From positions 24,986 through 88,985 of the forward strand of contig NZ_MVID01000027.1 of the NCBI RefSeq assembly GCF_002086815.1: a stretch of DNA of 64,000 nucleotides. Direction: 5' to 3'. The stretch comes from Mycolicibacterium parafortuitum (GTDB lineage: Bacteria; Actinomycetota; Actinomycetes; Mycobacteriales; Mycobacteriaceae). The position numbers and the translations under genes are program-made. Of the stretch, positions 8,774 to 17,300 are shown in pieces; the first letter of the stretch is position 1, and each line of letters opens with the position of its first letter. Below the pieces are notes generated by a model that was not told where the DNA came from, made no database searches, and saw nothing but the letters and a program-made list of their open reading frames with translations.

Positions 8774-10826
8774 GATCGCCGACGTCGACGAGTTCGGCTG
8801 TGGGCACGGCGTTCTCGCGGCGTCGCACCCAGTCGGCGATCACCTCGACGGCCACCTCGCGCGGCACCCCGTTGATCTGGGTGCGGTCGCCGAACCGGAA
8901 CGACACGGCCCCCGCTTCGACGTCGCGGTCGCCCGCGAGCAGCATGAACGGGATCTTCTGGTTGGTGTGGTTGACGATCTTCTTGGCCATCCGGTCGTCG
9001 CTGGTGTCGACCTCGGCGCGCAGACCCGCCGCCCGCAGCTGCCCGACCACGTCCTCCAGATACGGGATGTGGTTGTCGGCCACCGGGATCCCGACCACCT
9101 GAACCGGCGCGAGCCAGGCCGGGAACGCCCCCGCGTAGTGCTCGGTGAGCACTCCGAAGAACCGTTCGATCGACCCGAACAGCGCGCGGTGGATCAAAAC
9201 GGGGCGCTTGCGGGTTCCGTCGGCCGCGGTGTATTCGAGCTCGAAGCGGTCGGGCATGTTGAAGTCGAGCTGGATGGTCGACATCTGCCAGTTGCGGCCC
9301 AGCGCGTCACGCACCTGCACCGAGATCTTCGGCCCGTAGAACGCCGCGCCGCCCGGATCGGGCACCAGCTGCAGACCCGACGATTCGGCCACCTCCCGCA
9401 GGGTCTCGGTGGCCTCGTCCCAGATCTCGTCGGAGCCGACGTACTTGTCCGGATCCTTGGTCGACAACTCCAGGTAGTAGTCGTCGAGACCGTAGTCCGC
9501 GAGCAGGTCGAGCACGAACTGCAGCAGCCGGGTCAGCTCGTCGCGCATCTCCTCGCGCGTGCAGTAGATGTGCGCATCGTCTTGCGTCATGCCGCGCACC
9601 CGGGTCAGGCCGTGCACCACGCCGGACTTCTCGTACCGGTACACGCTGCCGAACTCGAAGAGCCGCAACGGAAGTTCGCGGTAGGACCGGCCCCGCGACC
9701 GGAAGATCAGATGGTGCATCGGGCAGTTCATCGGCTTCAGGTAGTAGTCCTGGCCGGGTTTGCGCACCGTGCCGTCGTCGTTGAGCTCCGCGTCGATGTG
9801 CATCGGCGGGTACATGCCGTCGGCGTACCACTCCAAGTGCCCCGAGGTGATGTAGAGCTGCTCTTTGGTGATGTGCGGGGTGTTGACGAACTCGTAGCCG
9901 GCCTCGATGTGCTTGCGGCGCGAGTACTCCTCCAACTCGCGGCGCACCACTCCACCCTTGGGATGGAAAACCGGTAGGCCCGAACCCAACTCGTCGGGGA
10001 AGCTGAACAGGTCGAGTTCCACCCCGAGCTTGCGGTGGTCGCGGCGCTGCGCCTCCTCGATCAGCTCGAGGTGACGGTCGAGGGCCTCCTGCGATTCCCA
10101 TGCCGTGCCGTAGATGCGCTGCAGGCTGGCGTTGCGCTGATCACCGCGCCAGTACGCCGCCGAACTGCGGGTCAGTTTGAACGCCGGGATGAACCGCGTG
10201 GTCGGGATGTGCGGTCCGCGGCACAGGTCGCCCCACACCCGCTCGCGGGTGCGCGGGTTCAGGTTGTCGTAGGCGGTGAGCTCGTCGCCGCCGACCTCCA
10301 TGACCTCGGGGTCGTCGGCTCCGGACTTGTCGTCGATCAGCTCGAGCTTGTACGGCTCGTTCGCCAGTTCGTGGCGGGCCTCGTCCTTGGACGCGTAGAC
10401 CCGGCGCTCGAAGAGCTGGCCGTCCTTGACGATCTTGCGCATCCTCTTCTCGAGCGCCTCGAGGTGCTCGGGAGTGAACGGTTCGGCGACGTCGAAGTCG
10501 TAGTAGAAGCCGTCGGTGATCGGCGGCCCGATGCCGAGCTTGGCCTCGGGGAACATCTCCTGCACCGCCTGCGCGAGCACGTGCGCGGTGGAGTGCCGGA
10601 TCACGCTGCGGCCCTCGTCGGTGTCGGCGGCGACCGGGACCACGTCGACGTCGGCGTCGGGCACCCAGGACAGATCCCGTAGGCGGCCGTCGGGGTCCTT
10701 GACCACGACGACGGCGTCGGAAGCGCCGCGCGAGGGCAAGCCGGCGTCGCGCACCGCCTGCCCGGCGGTCGTCCCGGCTGCGACCCGGATCGGGGCTGCC
10801 GGGGCGGGGCGGGCTGGGGCGCTCAT
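8757..10826 (-). CDS. thrS: Threonyl-tRNA synthetase
   Basis: The 689-residue class II synthetase has an N-terminal TGS domain, the HSTAHVLAQAVQEMFP second editing-type domain, and the catalytic core with MNCPMHHL, VHGLTRVRGMTQDDAHIY and the motif 3 stretch GSIERFFGVLTEHY, then an anticodon-binding domain. It charges tRNA-Thr. The ATG at 10826 gives an N-terminus (MSAPARPAP) matching the M. tuberculosis protein; an upstream start would add eleven residues. It leads the thrS-HIT-pgsA-patA-pimA series. A strong inverted repeat lies 31 bp upstream of the start. Confidence 0.97.
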   Translation of the reverse strand: MSAPARPAPAAPIRVAAGTTAGQAVRDAGLPSRGASDAVVVVKDPDGRLRDLSWVPDADVDVVPVAADTDEGRSVIRHSTAHVLAQAVQEMFPEAKLGIGPPITDGFYYDFDVAEPFTPEHLEALEKRMRKIVKDGQLFERRVYASKDEARHELANEPYKLELIDDKSGADDPEVMEVGGDELTAYDNLNPRTRERVWGDLCRGPHIPTTRFIPAFKLTRSSAAYWRGDQRNASLQRIYGTAWESQEALDRHLELIEEAQRRDHRKLGVELDLFSFPDELGSGLPVFHPKGGVVRRELEEYSRRKHIEAGYEFVNTPHITKEQLYITSGHLEWYADGMYPPMHIDAELNDDGTVRKPGQDYYLKPMNCPMHHLIFRSRGRSYRELPLRLFEFGSVYRYEKSGVVHGLTRVRGMTQDDAHIYCTREEMRDELTRLLQFVLDLLADYGLDDYYLELSTKDPDKYVGSDEIWDEATETLREVAESSGLQLVPDPGGAAFYGPKISVQVRDALGRNWQMSTIQLDFNMPDRFELEYTAADGTRKRPVLIHRALFGSIERFFGVLTEHYAGAFPAWLAPVQVVGIPVADNHIPYLEDVVGQLRAAGLRAEVDTSDDRMAKKIVNHTNQKIPFMLLAGDRDVEAGAVSFRFGDRTQINGVPREVAVEVIADWVRRRENAVPTAELVDVGDRAERG

Positions 10827-10856
10827 CGGGGCTCTCCAAACTGTCGGTACACCGGT

Positions 10857-10882
10857 CATGGTCGCGAACGACCGCGACCATG
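10857..10882. promoter_or_regulatory. Perfect 10-6-10 inverted repeat in the thrS leader
   Basis: CATGGTCGCG-aacgac-CGCGACCATG is a perfect inverted repeat in the 72-bp gap between the upstream PGPGW-protein stop (10899) and the thrS ATG (10826). It could be a transcription terminator for the upstream gene, an operator, or a leader hairpin of thrS. No T-run follows it in the thrS direction, so a classic intrinsic terminator is less likely. No T-box elements are visible. Confidence 0.5.
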
Positions 10883-10898
10883 CTATCGGGGCTCCGGG

Positions 10899-11321
10899 TC
10901 AGCCCCCGATACCAATGGGGCTATCCAGCCAGCTGTGCTCGATGCCGAACAGCCTGCCCACGAAAGCGAGCCCACCCAGCAACCACAGTGTGCCCACCAC
11001 CACTGCACAGGTGAACAGCGCCCCGAGCAGCTGCACCCACAGACCCTGGCGTTTGAACCAGTCCATCATCGCGTCGTAGCGCCGCCGCGCGTAGTGCAGC
11101 AACCGCTTGGCCCATTCGAACTCGGTGGCCAGGATCGCCAGCCCGACGAACACGATGGCCCAGCCCGGGCCCGGATACGGGATGGCGACGATGCCGACGG
11201 CGAGGACGGCCAGCCCGACGACTCCGACGGCGGTGCGGTACACGAGATCGGCGGTGCGCCGCGCGCGCAGGCGGTCGCGCCAGCGCGCCCACCGCCGGGC
11301 GAATCCGGGCCGGTCGATCAT
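10899..11321 (-). CDS. TIGR02611/PGPGW-family small membrane protein
   Basis: A 140-residue protein with an Arg-rich cytoplasmic N-terminus, two closely spaced hydrophobic helices joined by the signature YPGPGWAIVFVG (about residues 48-59), and another hydrophobic segment near 95-115. The PGPGW motif defines an actinobacterial membrane family of unknown function. Its ATG at 11321 overlaps the end of the upstream thioesterase gene by 4 bp, so the two are probably co-transcribed. No function is assigned. Confidence 0.8.
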   Translation of the reverse strand: MIDRPGFARRWARWRDRLRARRTADLVYRTAVGVVGLAVLAVGIVAIPYPGPGWAIVFVGLAILATEFEWAKRLLHYARRRYDAMMDWFKRQGLWVQLLGALFTCAVVVGTLWLLGGLAFVGRLFGIEHSWLDSPIGIGG

Positions 11322-11953
11322 GGTTGTCCGGGCTTGAGCTTCACGAACAGCGAGTGTGCGTCGGCGAGGACGTGCTCACCGTCGAGGAGTCGTCCGGAGA
11401 CGAAGATCTTGCGGTCGACGATGTCGTCGATGCGGGCCTCGACCTGAAGCGGCGCCCCGATCAGCGCGATCTTGCGGTAGTCGACGTGCAGGAACGCGGT
11501 GCGCTGGGCCTTGCTGCCGCTGAGCTTGAACGCGGTGAAGCCGAGCAGCGAGTCGAACAGGTGCGCCACCGCGCCGCCGTGCGCGGCGCCGTTGCGGCCG
11601 AGGTGGTAGCGGCGGAACCGGGCGGTGCCGGCGATGCGGCCGTCGTCGGTCACATGCAGCTCGATCGGCGGACTCAGGATGTTGCCGCGGTTGGGCAGAT
11701 CCATTCGCCGGCCCGACGGCGACGACCATTCGTCGGCGTCGTACGGCGCCAACAGCGCGCAAGCCTTCTCGATCAGGTCGGCGGCCTCGGTGATCACGGC
11801 GTCCGGGGCGTCGGCGCCACGGGCGTGGTCCTGCAGTGTGCGGACCGCCTCGACGAACCTGCCGTAGTCCGGTCCGCCACGGTTGGTCGGCTCGGGCGGG
11901 TTGAATCCCCCACCCGGGTGCACGTCGGCGGCGGCGGCATTGTCGGTGCTCAC
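11318..11953 (-). CDS. PaaI/YbgC-type hotdog-fold thioesterase
   Basis: The 211-residue protein has a C-terminal hotdog domain with RNGAAHGGAVAHLFDSLLG, the helix and glycine pattern of PaaI-type acyl-CoA thioesterases, followed by LHVDYRKIALIG. The N-terminal 90 residues are a helical extension that many actinobacterial members share. It probably hydrolyses an acyl-CoA; the substrate is unknown. I selected the GTG at 11953 (MSTDNAAAADVHPGG) over an upstream start. It overlaps the PGPGW gene by 4 bp downstream. Confidence 0.85.
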   Translation of the reverse strand: MSTDNAAAADVHPGGGFNPPEPTNRGGPDYGRFVEAVRTLQDHARGADAPDAVITEAADLIEKACALLAPYDADEWSSPSGRRMDLPNRGNILSPPIELHVTDDGRIAGTARFRRYHLGRNGAAHGGAVAHLFDSLLGFTAFKLSGSKAQRTAFLHVDYRKIALIGAPLQVEARIDDIVDRKIFVSGRLLDGEHVLADAHSLFVKLKPGQP

Positions 11954-11990
11954 CCGCCCACCGTATTGGGTGTCCGCGCGGCCGGCCTGC

Positions 11991-12851
11991 TCACCCTTGG
12001 GCAGCACCGGCTTCGCTCAAGGTGTCGAACTCGGCATCGGTGAGTTCGATCCGCGCAGCGGCCACGTTCTCCTCCAGATGCGCGACCCGCGAAGTGCCCG
12101 GGATCGGCACCATCACCGGGGACCGCTTGAGCAGCCAGGCCAGCGCGAGCTGTGACGGGCTGGCGTCGTGCTCGGCCGCGATGCGCTGCAGCGGACCGTC
12201 CGGTGCGGCCAGCGGCCCGGCCGCCAGCGGGAACCACGGGATGAACGCGATGCCGTCGGCCTCGCACACGTCGAGCACCGGTTCGGCGGCGCGCATCGTC
12301 AGGTTGAACATGTTCTGCACCGACGCGACCGGGGTGATCGCCCGCACGGCGGCCAGCTGCTCGACCGTCACCTCCGAGACACCGATGTGACGGATCTTGC
12401 CTTCCTGCTGCAGCGCGACGAGCTCCCCGATCTGGTCTTCGAGGGGGAACTTCGCGTCGATGCGGTGCAACTGGAACAGGTCGATGGTGTCGACGCCGAG
12501 CCTGCGCAGGCTCATCTCGCACTCCTGGCGCAGGTAGGCCGGGAACCCGAGGGGCTCCCAGACGTCCGGGGCGGTCCGCAGCAGTCCGGCCTTGGTCGCG
12601 ATGACGACGCCGTCGTACGGGTAGAGCGCCTCGCGGATCAGTTCCTCGGAGATGTAGGGACCGTAGGAGTCCGCGGTGTCGATGAAATCGACGCCGAGCT
12701 CGACGGCGCGGCGCAGCACGCGAAGACACTCGTCGCGGTCTGCCGGCGGGCCCCAGACACCGGTTCCGGTGATCCGCATCGCCCCGAAACCGAGCCGGTG
12801 GACGGCCAGGTCGCCGCCGAGGGTGAGGGTGTCAGATGTCGCGGAGGTCAC
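11991..12851 (-). CDS. Aldo/keto reductase
   Basis: The 286-residue TIM-barrel protein carries the AKR hallmarks: LGFGAMRITG, DTADSYG (catalytic Asp and Tyr), a lysine in VIATKAG, the LFQLHRID histidine and the NADPH-binding PIPGTSRVAHLEEN near the C-terminus. It should reduce an aldehyde or ketone with NADPH. The GTG at 12851 is the likely start because homology begins at TLTLGGDLAVHRLGFG; longer upstream reading is not conserved-looking. It is transcribed divergently from the DUF1990 gene with only 37 bp between them. Confidence 0.9.
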   Translation of the reverse strand: MTSATSDTLTLGGDLAVHRLGFGAMRITGTGVWGPPADRDECLRVLRRAVELGVDFIDTADSYGPYISEELIREALYPYDGVVIATKAGLLRTAPDVWEPLGFPAYLRQECEMSLRRLGVDTIDLFQLHRIDAKFPLEDQIGELVALQQEGKIRHIGVSEVTVEQLAAVRAITPVASVQNMFNLTMRAAEPVLDVCEADGIAFIPWFPLAAGPLAAPDGPLQRIAAEHDASPSQLALAWLLKRSPVMVPIPGTSRVAHLEENVAAARIELTDAEFDTLSEAGAAQG

Positions 12852-12888
12852 CGCAGCGACGGTACGCCGCTGGTGACAAGCTGACACC

Positions 12889-13386
12889 GTGAAGCTTGCC
12901 GACCTCTCCGCCCGATCGCTGACGTACCGGGAGGTCGGAGCGACCGCGGGCGCCTTGCCCGCCGGATACCACCACGTGCGCAAGTCCGCGGTGATCGGGC
13001 GCGGGCGCACCCGCTTCGAACAGGCCGCGGCCGAGGGCCTGCGGTGGGGCATGCTGCGCGGCGCGGGCCTTCGGGTGGAGGCCACCGCCCCGGCCGCACA
13101 GGTCGGCGCCGACGTGCTGGTGCACCTGGGACCGGTGGTGGCACCGTGCCGGGTGGTCTATGTCGTCGACGAGCAGCACCGGCGCGGTTTCGCCTACGGC
13201 ACGCTGCCCGGGCACGCCGAATGCGGCGAGGAGTTGTTCCTGGTGCGCTTCGACCCCGGCACCGAGGAGGTGCACGCCGAGGTGGCGGCGTTCTCCCGGC
13301 ACGCGACGTGGTGGAGCCGGCTGGGTTCGCCGGTGACCTCGCTCGTGCAGCGTGTGGTCACCGACCGCTATCTGCGGGCGTTGTGA
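12889..13386 (+). CDS. DUF1990-family protein
   Basis: A 165-residue soluble protein beginning with a GTG codon. It shows the DUF1990 pattern: an N-terminal LTYREVGATAG with HHVRKSAVIGRG, a central RGFAYGTLPGHAECGEELF, and a C-terminal FSRHATWWSRLGSPV. The family is widespread in actinobacteria, is predicted to have a START/SRPBCC-like fold, and has no established function. It is divergent from the aldo/keto reductase and stands alone. Confidence 0.8.
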   Translation: MKLADLSARSLTYREVGATAGALPAGYHHVRKSAVIGRGRTRFEQAAAEGLRWGMLRGAGLRVEATAPAAQVGADVLVHLGPVVAPCRVVYVVDEQHRRGFAYGTLPGHAECGEELFLVRFDPGTEEVHAEVAAFSRHATWWSRLGSPVTSLVQRVVTDRYLRAL

Positions 13387-13515
13387 GCGCTGCCGCAGGT
13401 CAGCGATTGGCGTTCACGTGCCCCGGACGGTCACAATCTGGAGGTCTCCGACGCGCACGTAGATGACGGCGCCCAGCGGTAGCCTGTAGACCCTTATTGA
13501 CGCAAGAATCGGACG

Positions 13516-14238
13516 GTGACGGTGAGCGATCGAGCCGATGTGGAGGCCACGCATCTGCGGGTGGCCGAACTGGTCCAGGGTCTGCACAACCGGCCCGAGG
13601 CCGATTCGGACACGGTGGTCGCCGAGCTGGCCGAGCACGCGGCCATGGAGATCCCGGGCGCGATGTACGCCGGAATCACGTTGACCCGCAGTGCCAAACG
13701 TGTCGAGACCCCGGCCACCACTCATCACTGGCCGCTGCTGCTGGACAAGATCCAGCAGCGCCACCTGGAAGGCCCGTGCCTGACCGCGGCGTGGGAGGAG
13801 AAGACGGTCCACGTCCGCGACCTGGAAACCGAGACTCGTTTCCCGAACTACCGGCGTGACGCGCTCGCCGAGACTCCGATCCGGTCGATCATGGCGTTCC
13901 AGTTGTTCATCGCCGACGAGACGCTCGGGGCGCTGAACATCTACTCCGAGGAACCGGACGCGTTCAGCCAGGAGGCCCGCACGCTGGGCTTGATCTTCGC
14001 CGCACACTCCTCGGTCGCGTGGAATTCGGCGCGCCGCGAGGACCAGTTCCGCAATGCCCTGGCCAGCCGCGATGTGATCGGTCAGGCCAAGGGCATGATC
14101 ATGGAGCGCTACCGGGTCGACGCGGTGCGCGCGTTCGAGCTGCTGCGCAAGCTCTCGCAGAACTCCAATGTCCCGTTGGGCAAGGTGGCCGCCGATCTGG
14201 TCGCCCAGGCTCAGACGCCCGTCGCCGACGGGGCCTGA
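13516..14238 (+). CDS. GAF-ANTAR domain transcription antiterminator regulator
   Basis: The 240-residue protein has a GAF sensor domain (about 20-165) and a C-terminal ANTAR domain (about 172-230; RDVIGQAKGMIMERYRVD then LRKLSQNSN). ANTAR domains bind tandem hexaloop RNA hairpins to prevent termination. GAF-ANTAR proteins are numerous in mycobacteria and are often stress-responsive. No histidine kinase is adjacent and there is no receiver domain, so the GAF domain is the likely input. The start is GTG 13516; a second GTG two codons later is possible. A strong hairpin terminator follows the gene. Confidence 0.88.
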   Translation: MTVSDRADVEATHLRVAELVQGLHNRPEADSDTVVAELAEHAAMEIPGAMYAGITLTRSAKRVETPATTHHWPLLLDKIQQRHLEGPCLTAAWEEKTVHVRDLETETRFPNYRRDALAETPIRSIMAFQLFIADETLGALNIYSEEPDAFSQEARTLGLIFAAHSSVAWNSARREDQFRNALASRDVIGQAKGMIMERYRVDAVRAFELLRKLSQNSNVPLGKVAADLVAQAQTPVADGA

Positions 14239-14267
14239 GCCCCGCCGACGACCGACCGCATCGGGTG

Positions 14268-14320
14268 CCCGACCCGGCAGCGTCTGAGTTGGTCGCCGTC
14301 TCAGACGCCGCCGGGTCGGG
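14268..14320. terminator. Large bidirectional hairpin terminator (20-bp stem)
   Basis: CCCGACCCGGC-A-GCGTCTGAG pairs with CTCAGACGC-C-GCCGGGTCGGG, a 20-bp stem with a single mismatch and an 11-nt loop. It lies between the converging ends of the GAF-ANTAR gene (14238) and the repeat-protein gene (14336). No T-run is present, which is common for mycobacterial hairpin terminators. Confidence 0.8.
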
Positions 14321-14335
14321 TCGTCCCGAGCCGCG

Positions 14336-17300
14336 CTACTGGGTGTCCCAGCGGTCGCGGCGGTCGCCGGCCGGTGCGCCGCCGGTCGTCACGCGCCGCG
14401 GGATCTCGACATTGCCCGGCGTGGCGGCCGAATCCCCTTGCGACGCCGACCAATCCGTGCCGACACAGAGCAGATCGGACGGAACCGGCACCTCGTTGGG
14501 CAGCGGGACCGGCAGACCTGGGATCGACGGGATCGTCAGCGACGGCGGCGAGATCAGGTTCGACAGGCTCGTCGCGGCCAGCGGCGCGATCGGGCTGGGG
14601 ACCCCGGGAACCGAGACGCTCACCGCGCCGGAACCGCCCGGCACCGGCGGCGTGCCCGGAGGCACGATGCCCATCACCGACGACGCGGTGTTCTGCACGG
14701 TCCGGGCCAGACCCGGAGGCGTCAGCAGATCCGACAGGGTCAGCGTGTTGCCCGCGGTGCCGGGGAACGGCTGGCCCGGTGCGCCTGCCGTGACCGACGT
14801 CGAGTTCGGCGGGGTCGGCGGCACCGGCGGCGCCGGGTAGTTGATGTAGGTGTTGGTCGACCCGGGCGGCAGAGCCGGCGTCGGGGGCGTGCCCGCGCCG
14901 CCGGGAACCGTCGTCGAGCCGCCGGGAACACCCGGGGTCGGCGGGGTCACCACACCGGCCTCACCGAAGACCGGCGCACCGGGAATGCCTGGGGCGGGCG
15001 GGGTTCCGGCGCCCGCGGGCACCGCGTCCACCCCACCGGGAACACCCGGCAACGGCGGCGTCACCGCACCCGCGTCACCGACCACCGGCACACCCGGAAC
15101 ACCGGGGGCCGGAGGCGTCACCACACCGGCGGGCACCGCATCGACGCCACCGGGAACACCCGGAGCCGGAGGCGTCACCACACCGGCAGGCACCGCACCC
15201 GCACCGCCCGGAACACCCGGAGCCGGAGGCGTCACCACACCGGCGGGCACCGCACCCGCACCCCCGGGGACGCCGGGAGCCGGCGGCGTCACCGCACCGG
15301 CCTCACCGAAGACCGGTGCGCCCGGGGCGGGCGCACCGCCCGGCCCACCGGCCGGGACTCCCGCGGCGGCCGGACCTGCGTCCCCCGCGGCGGCACCACC
15401 GGCCGCGGCGAGCGGAGCGCCCTCACCGCCGGCACCGCCGGCGGCACCACCGGCGCCACCGCCGGCACCCGCGCCACCACCTGCGCCCGCGGCACCCTCG
15501 ATCACGGCACCACCCGCCGGCGCAACCGCACCGGCCTCACCGAACACCGGTACACCGCCGGGAGCCACGGCACCCGCGGCGGCATCCAGCGGCGCGCCCA
15601 CCGGCGCTGCCGCGGGAGGAGCGGCCAGTCCTGCCTCGTCGACGATCGGGGCGCCGGGCAGACCCGGAGCGGGCGGCGTCGCGACGCCGGCCTCACCCAC
15701 CACCGGAGCACCGGGAACACCCGGCGCCGGCGGCGTCACCACGGCACCGTCACCCACCACCGGGACACCGGGAGCACCCGGCGCCGGCGGGGTCACGACA
15801 GCACCGTCACCACCAGCGGGCACCCCAGGAACACCCGGCGCAGGAGGCGTCGACACACCCGCCTCACCCACCACGGGCGCACCGGGACCACCCGGTGCCG
15901 GCGGCGTCACCACAGCACCGTCTCCGCTACCTGGCACCCCGGGGACGCCCGGTGCAGGAGGCGTCGACGCACCGGCCTCACCCACCACCGGAGCACCCGG
16001 AGTACCCGGAGCGCCGGGGTGCACGATGTCGGTCCCGCCCTCGGCCGGGGTGCCCGGCGTGCCCGGGGCACCGGGCGTCGGGATCTCGATGCCGGTCTCC
16101 ACCGGTGCGCCGGGGGCACCCGGCGCACCCGGGGTCGCCACGTCGACCGCGGTCTCGACCGGCGCGCCCGGCCCACCCGGGGTGCCCGGGGTCGTGATGG
16201 TCATCGAGCGCTCGATCGGCGCCGCGGGAATCTCGATGGCGCCCTCGTTCGCGACGTCGACCGAGGAGGTCACCGGGGTTCCCGGTACCCCGGGAACGCC
16301 CGGGGTGGTGAAGTTCGCGCTGGCCTCCAGCGGCGCGCCGGGGGCACCCGGGGCCGGCGGGGTGCCGATGTCGATGCCCGCGTTGGACGGATTGAACGTG
16401 ATCTCCGGGGTCGGCGGGGTCGTGTAGGTCGTCGACCCCTCCGACGGGATACCCGGCACACTCGGCGGCGGCGGGGTCGAGATCTCGACCACGGAGTCCG
16501 TCCCGGTGCCCGGCGACGGCGGCGCGGGCGGTGAGAACGTCTCGATCGAACTCGACGACGGGGTTCCCGGGGCGGGCGGGGCCGGCGGCGAGAACGTCTC
16601 CACCGTGTTGACCGTGGGGGTGCCGGGGGCACCCGGTGCCGGAGGCGTCACCACAGACCCGTCTCCACCGGTCGGCACACCCGGAGCGCCGGGCGTACCG
16701 GGCGGCACCACGCCGGCCTCGTCGCTCACGGGGGCGCCCGGAGCGCCCGGTCCCGGAGGCGTCACCACACCACCGTCATCAACGGTCGGCACACCCGGCC
16801 CACCCGGCGCGGGCGGGGTCACCACACCACCGTCGCCGACCACCGGAACACCTGGGGCGCCCGGTCCCGGAGGCGTCACCACACCACCGTCACCGACAGT
16901 CGGCACACCCGGCCCACCCGGCGCGGGCGGGGTCACCACACCACCGTCGCCGACCACCGGAACACCTGGGGCGCCCGGTCCCGGAGGCGTCACCACACCA
17001 CCGTCACCGACAGTCGGCACACCCGGCCCACCCGGCGCGGGCGGGGTCACCACACCACCGTCGCCGACCACCGGAACACCTGGGGCACCGGGAGCCGGGG
17101 GCGGCAGGACGCCGCCCTGGCCGTCGACCGGCAGACCGGGGACGGGCGGGGCCGGCGGCGGCACGATTCCGGCGTCACCGAACACCGGCGCACCGGGAGC
17201 AGGGGCAGGCGGCAGCGCCTCACCGGCAGCCGCGGCGACCGGCGCACCGCCCGGAGGCACCGCGCCCGCGGCACCCTCGACCGGCGCACCGCCGCCGACA

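Noticed and set aside
16758..17099. CRISPR-like array
   Set aside because: The repeats are in-frame, coding, 114 bp long and without unique spacers.
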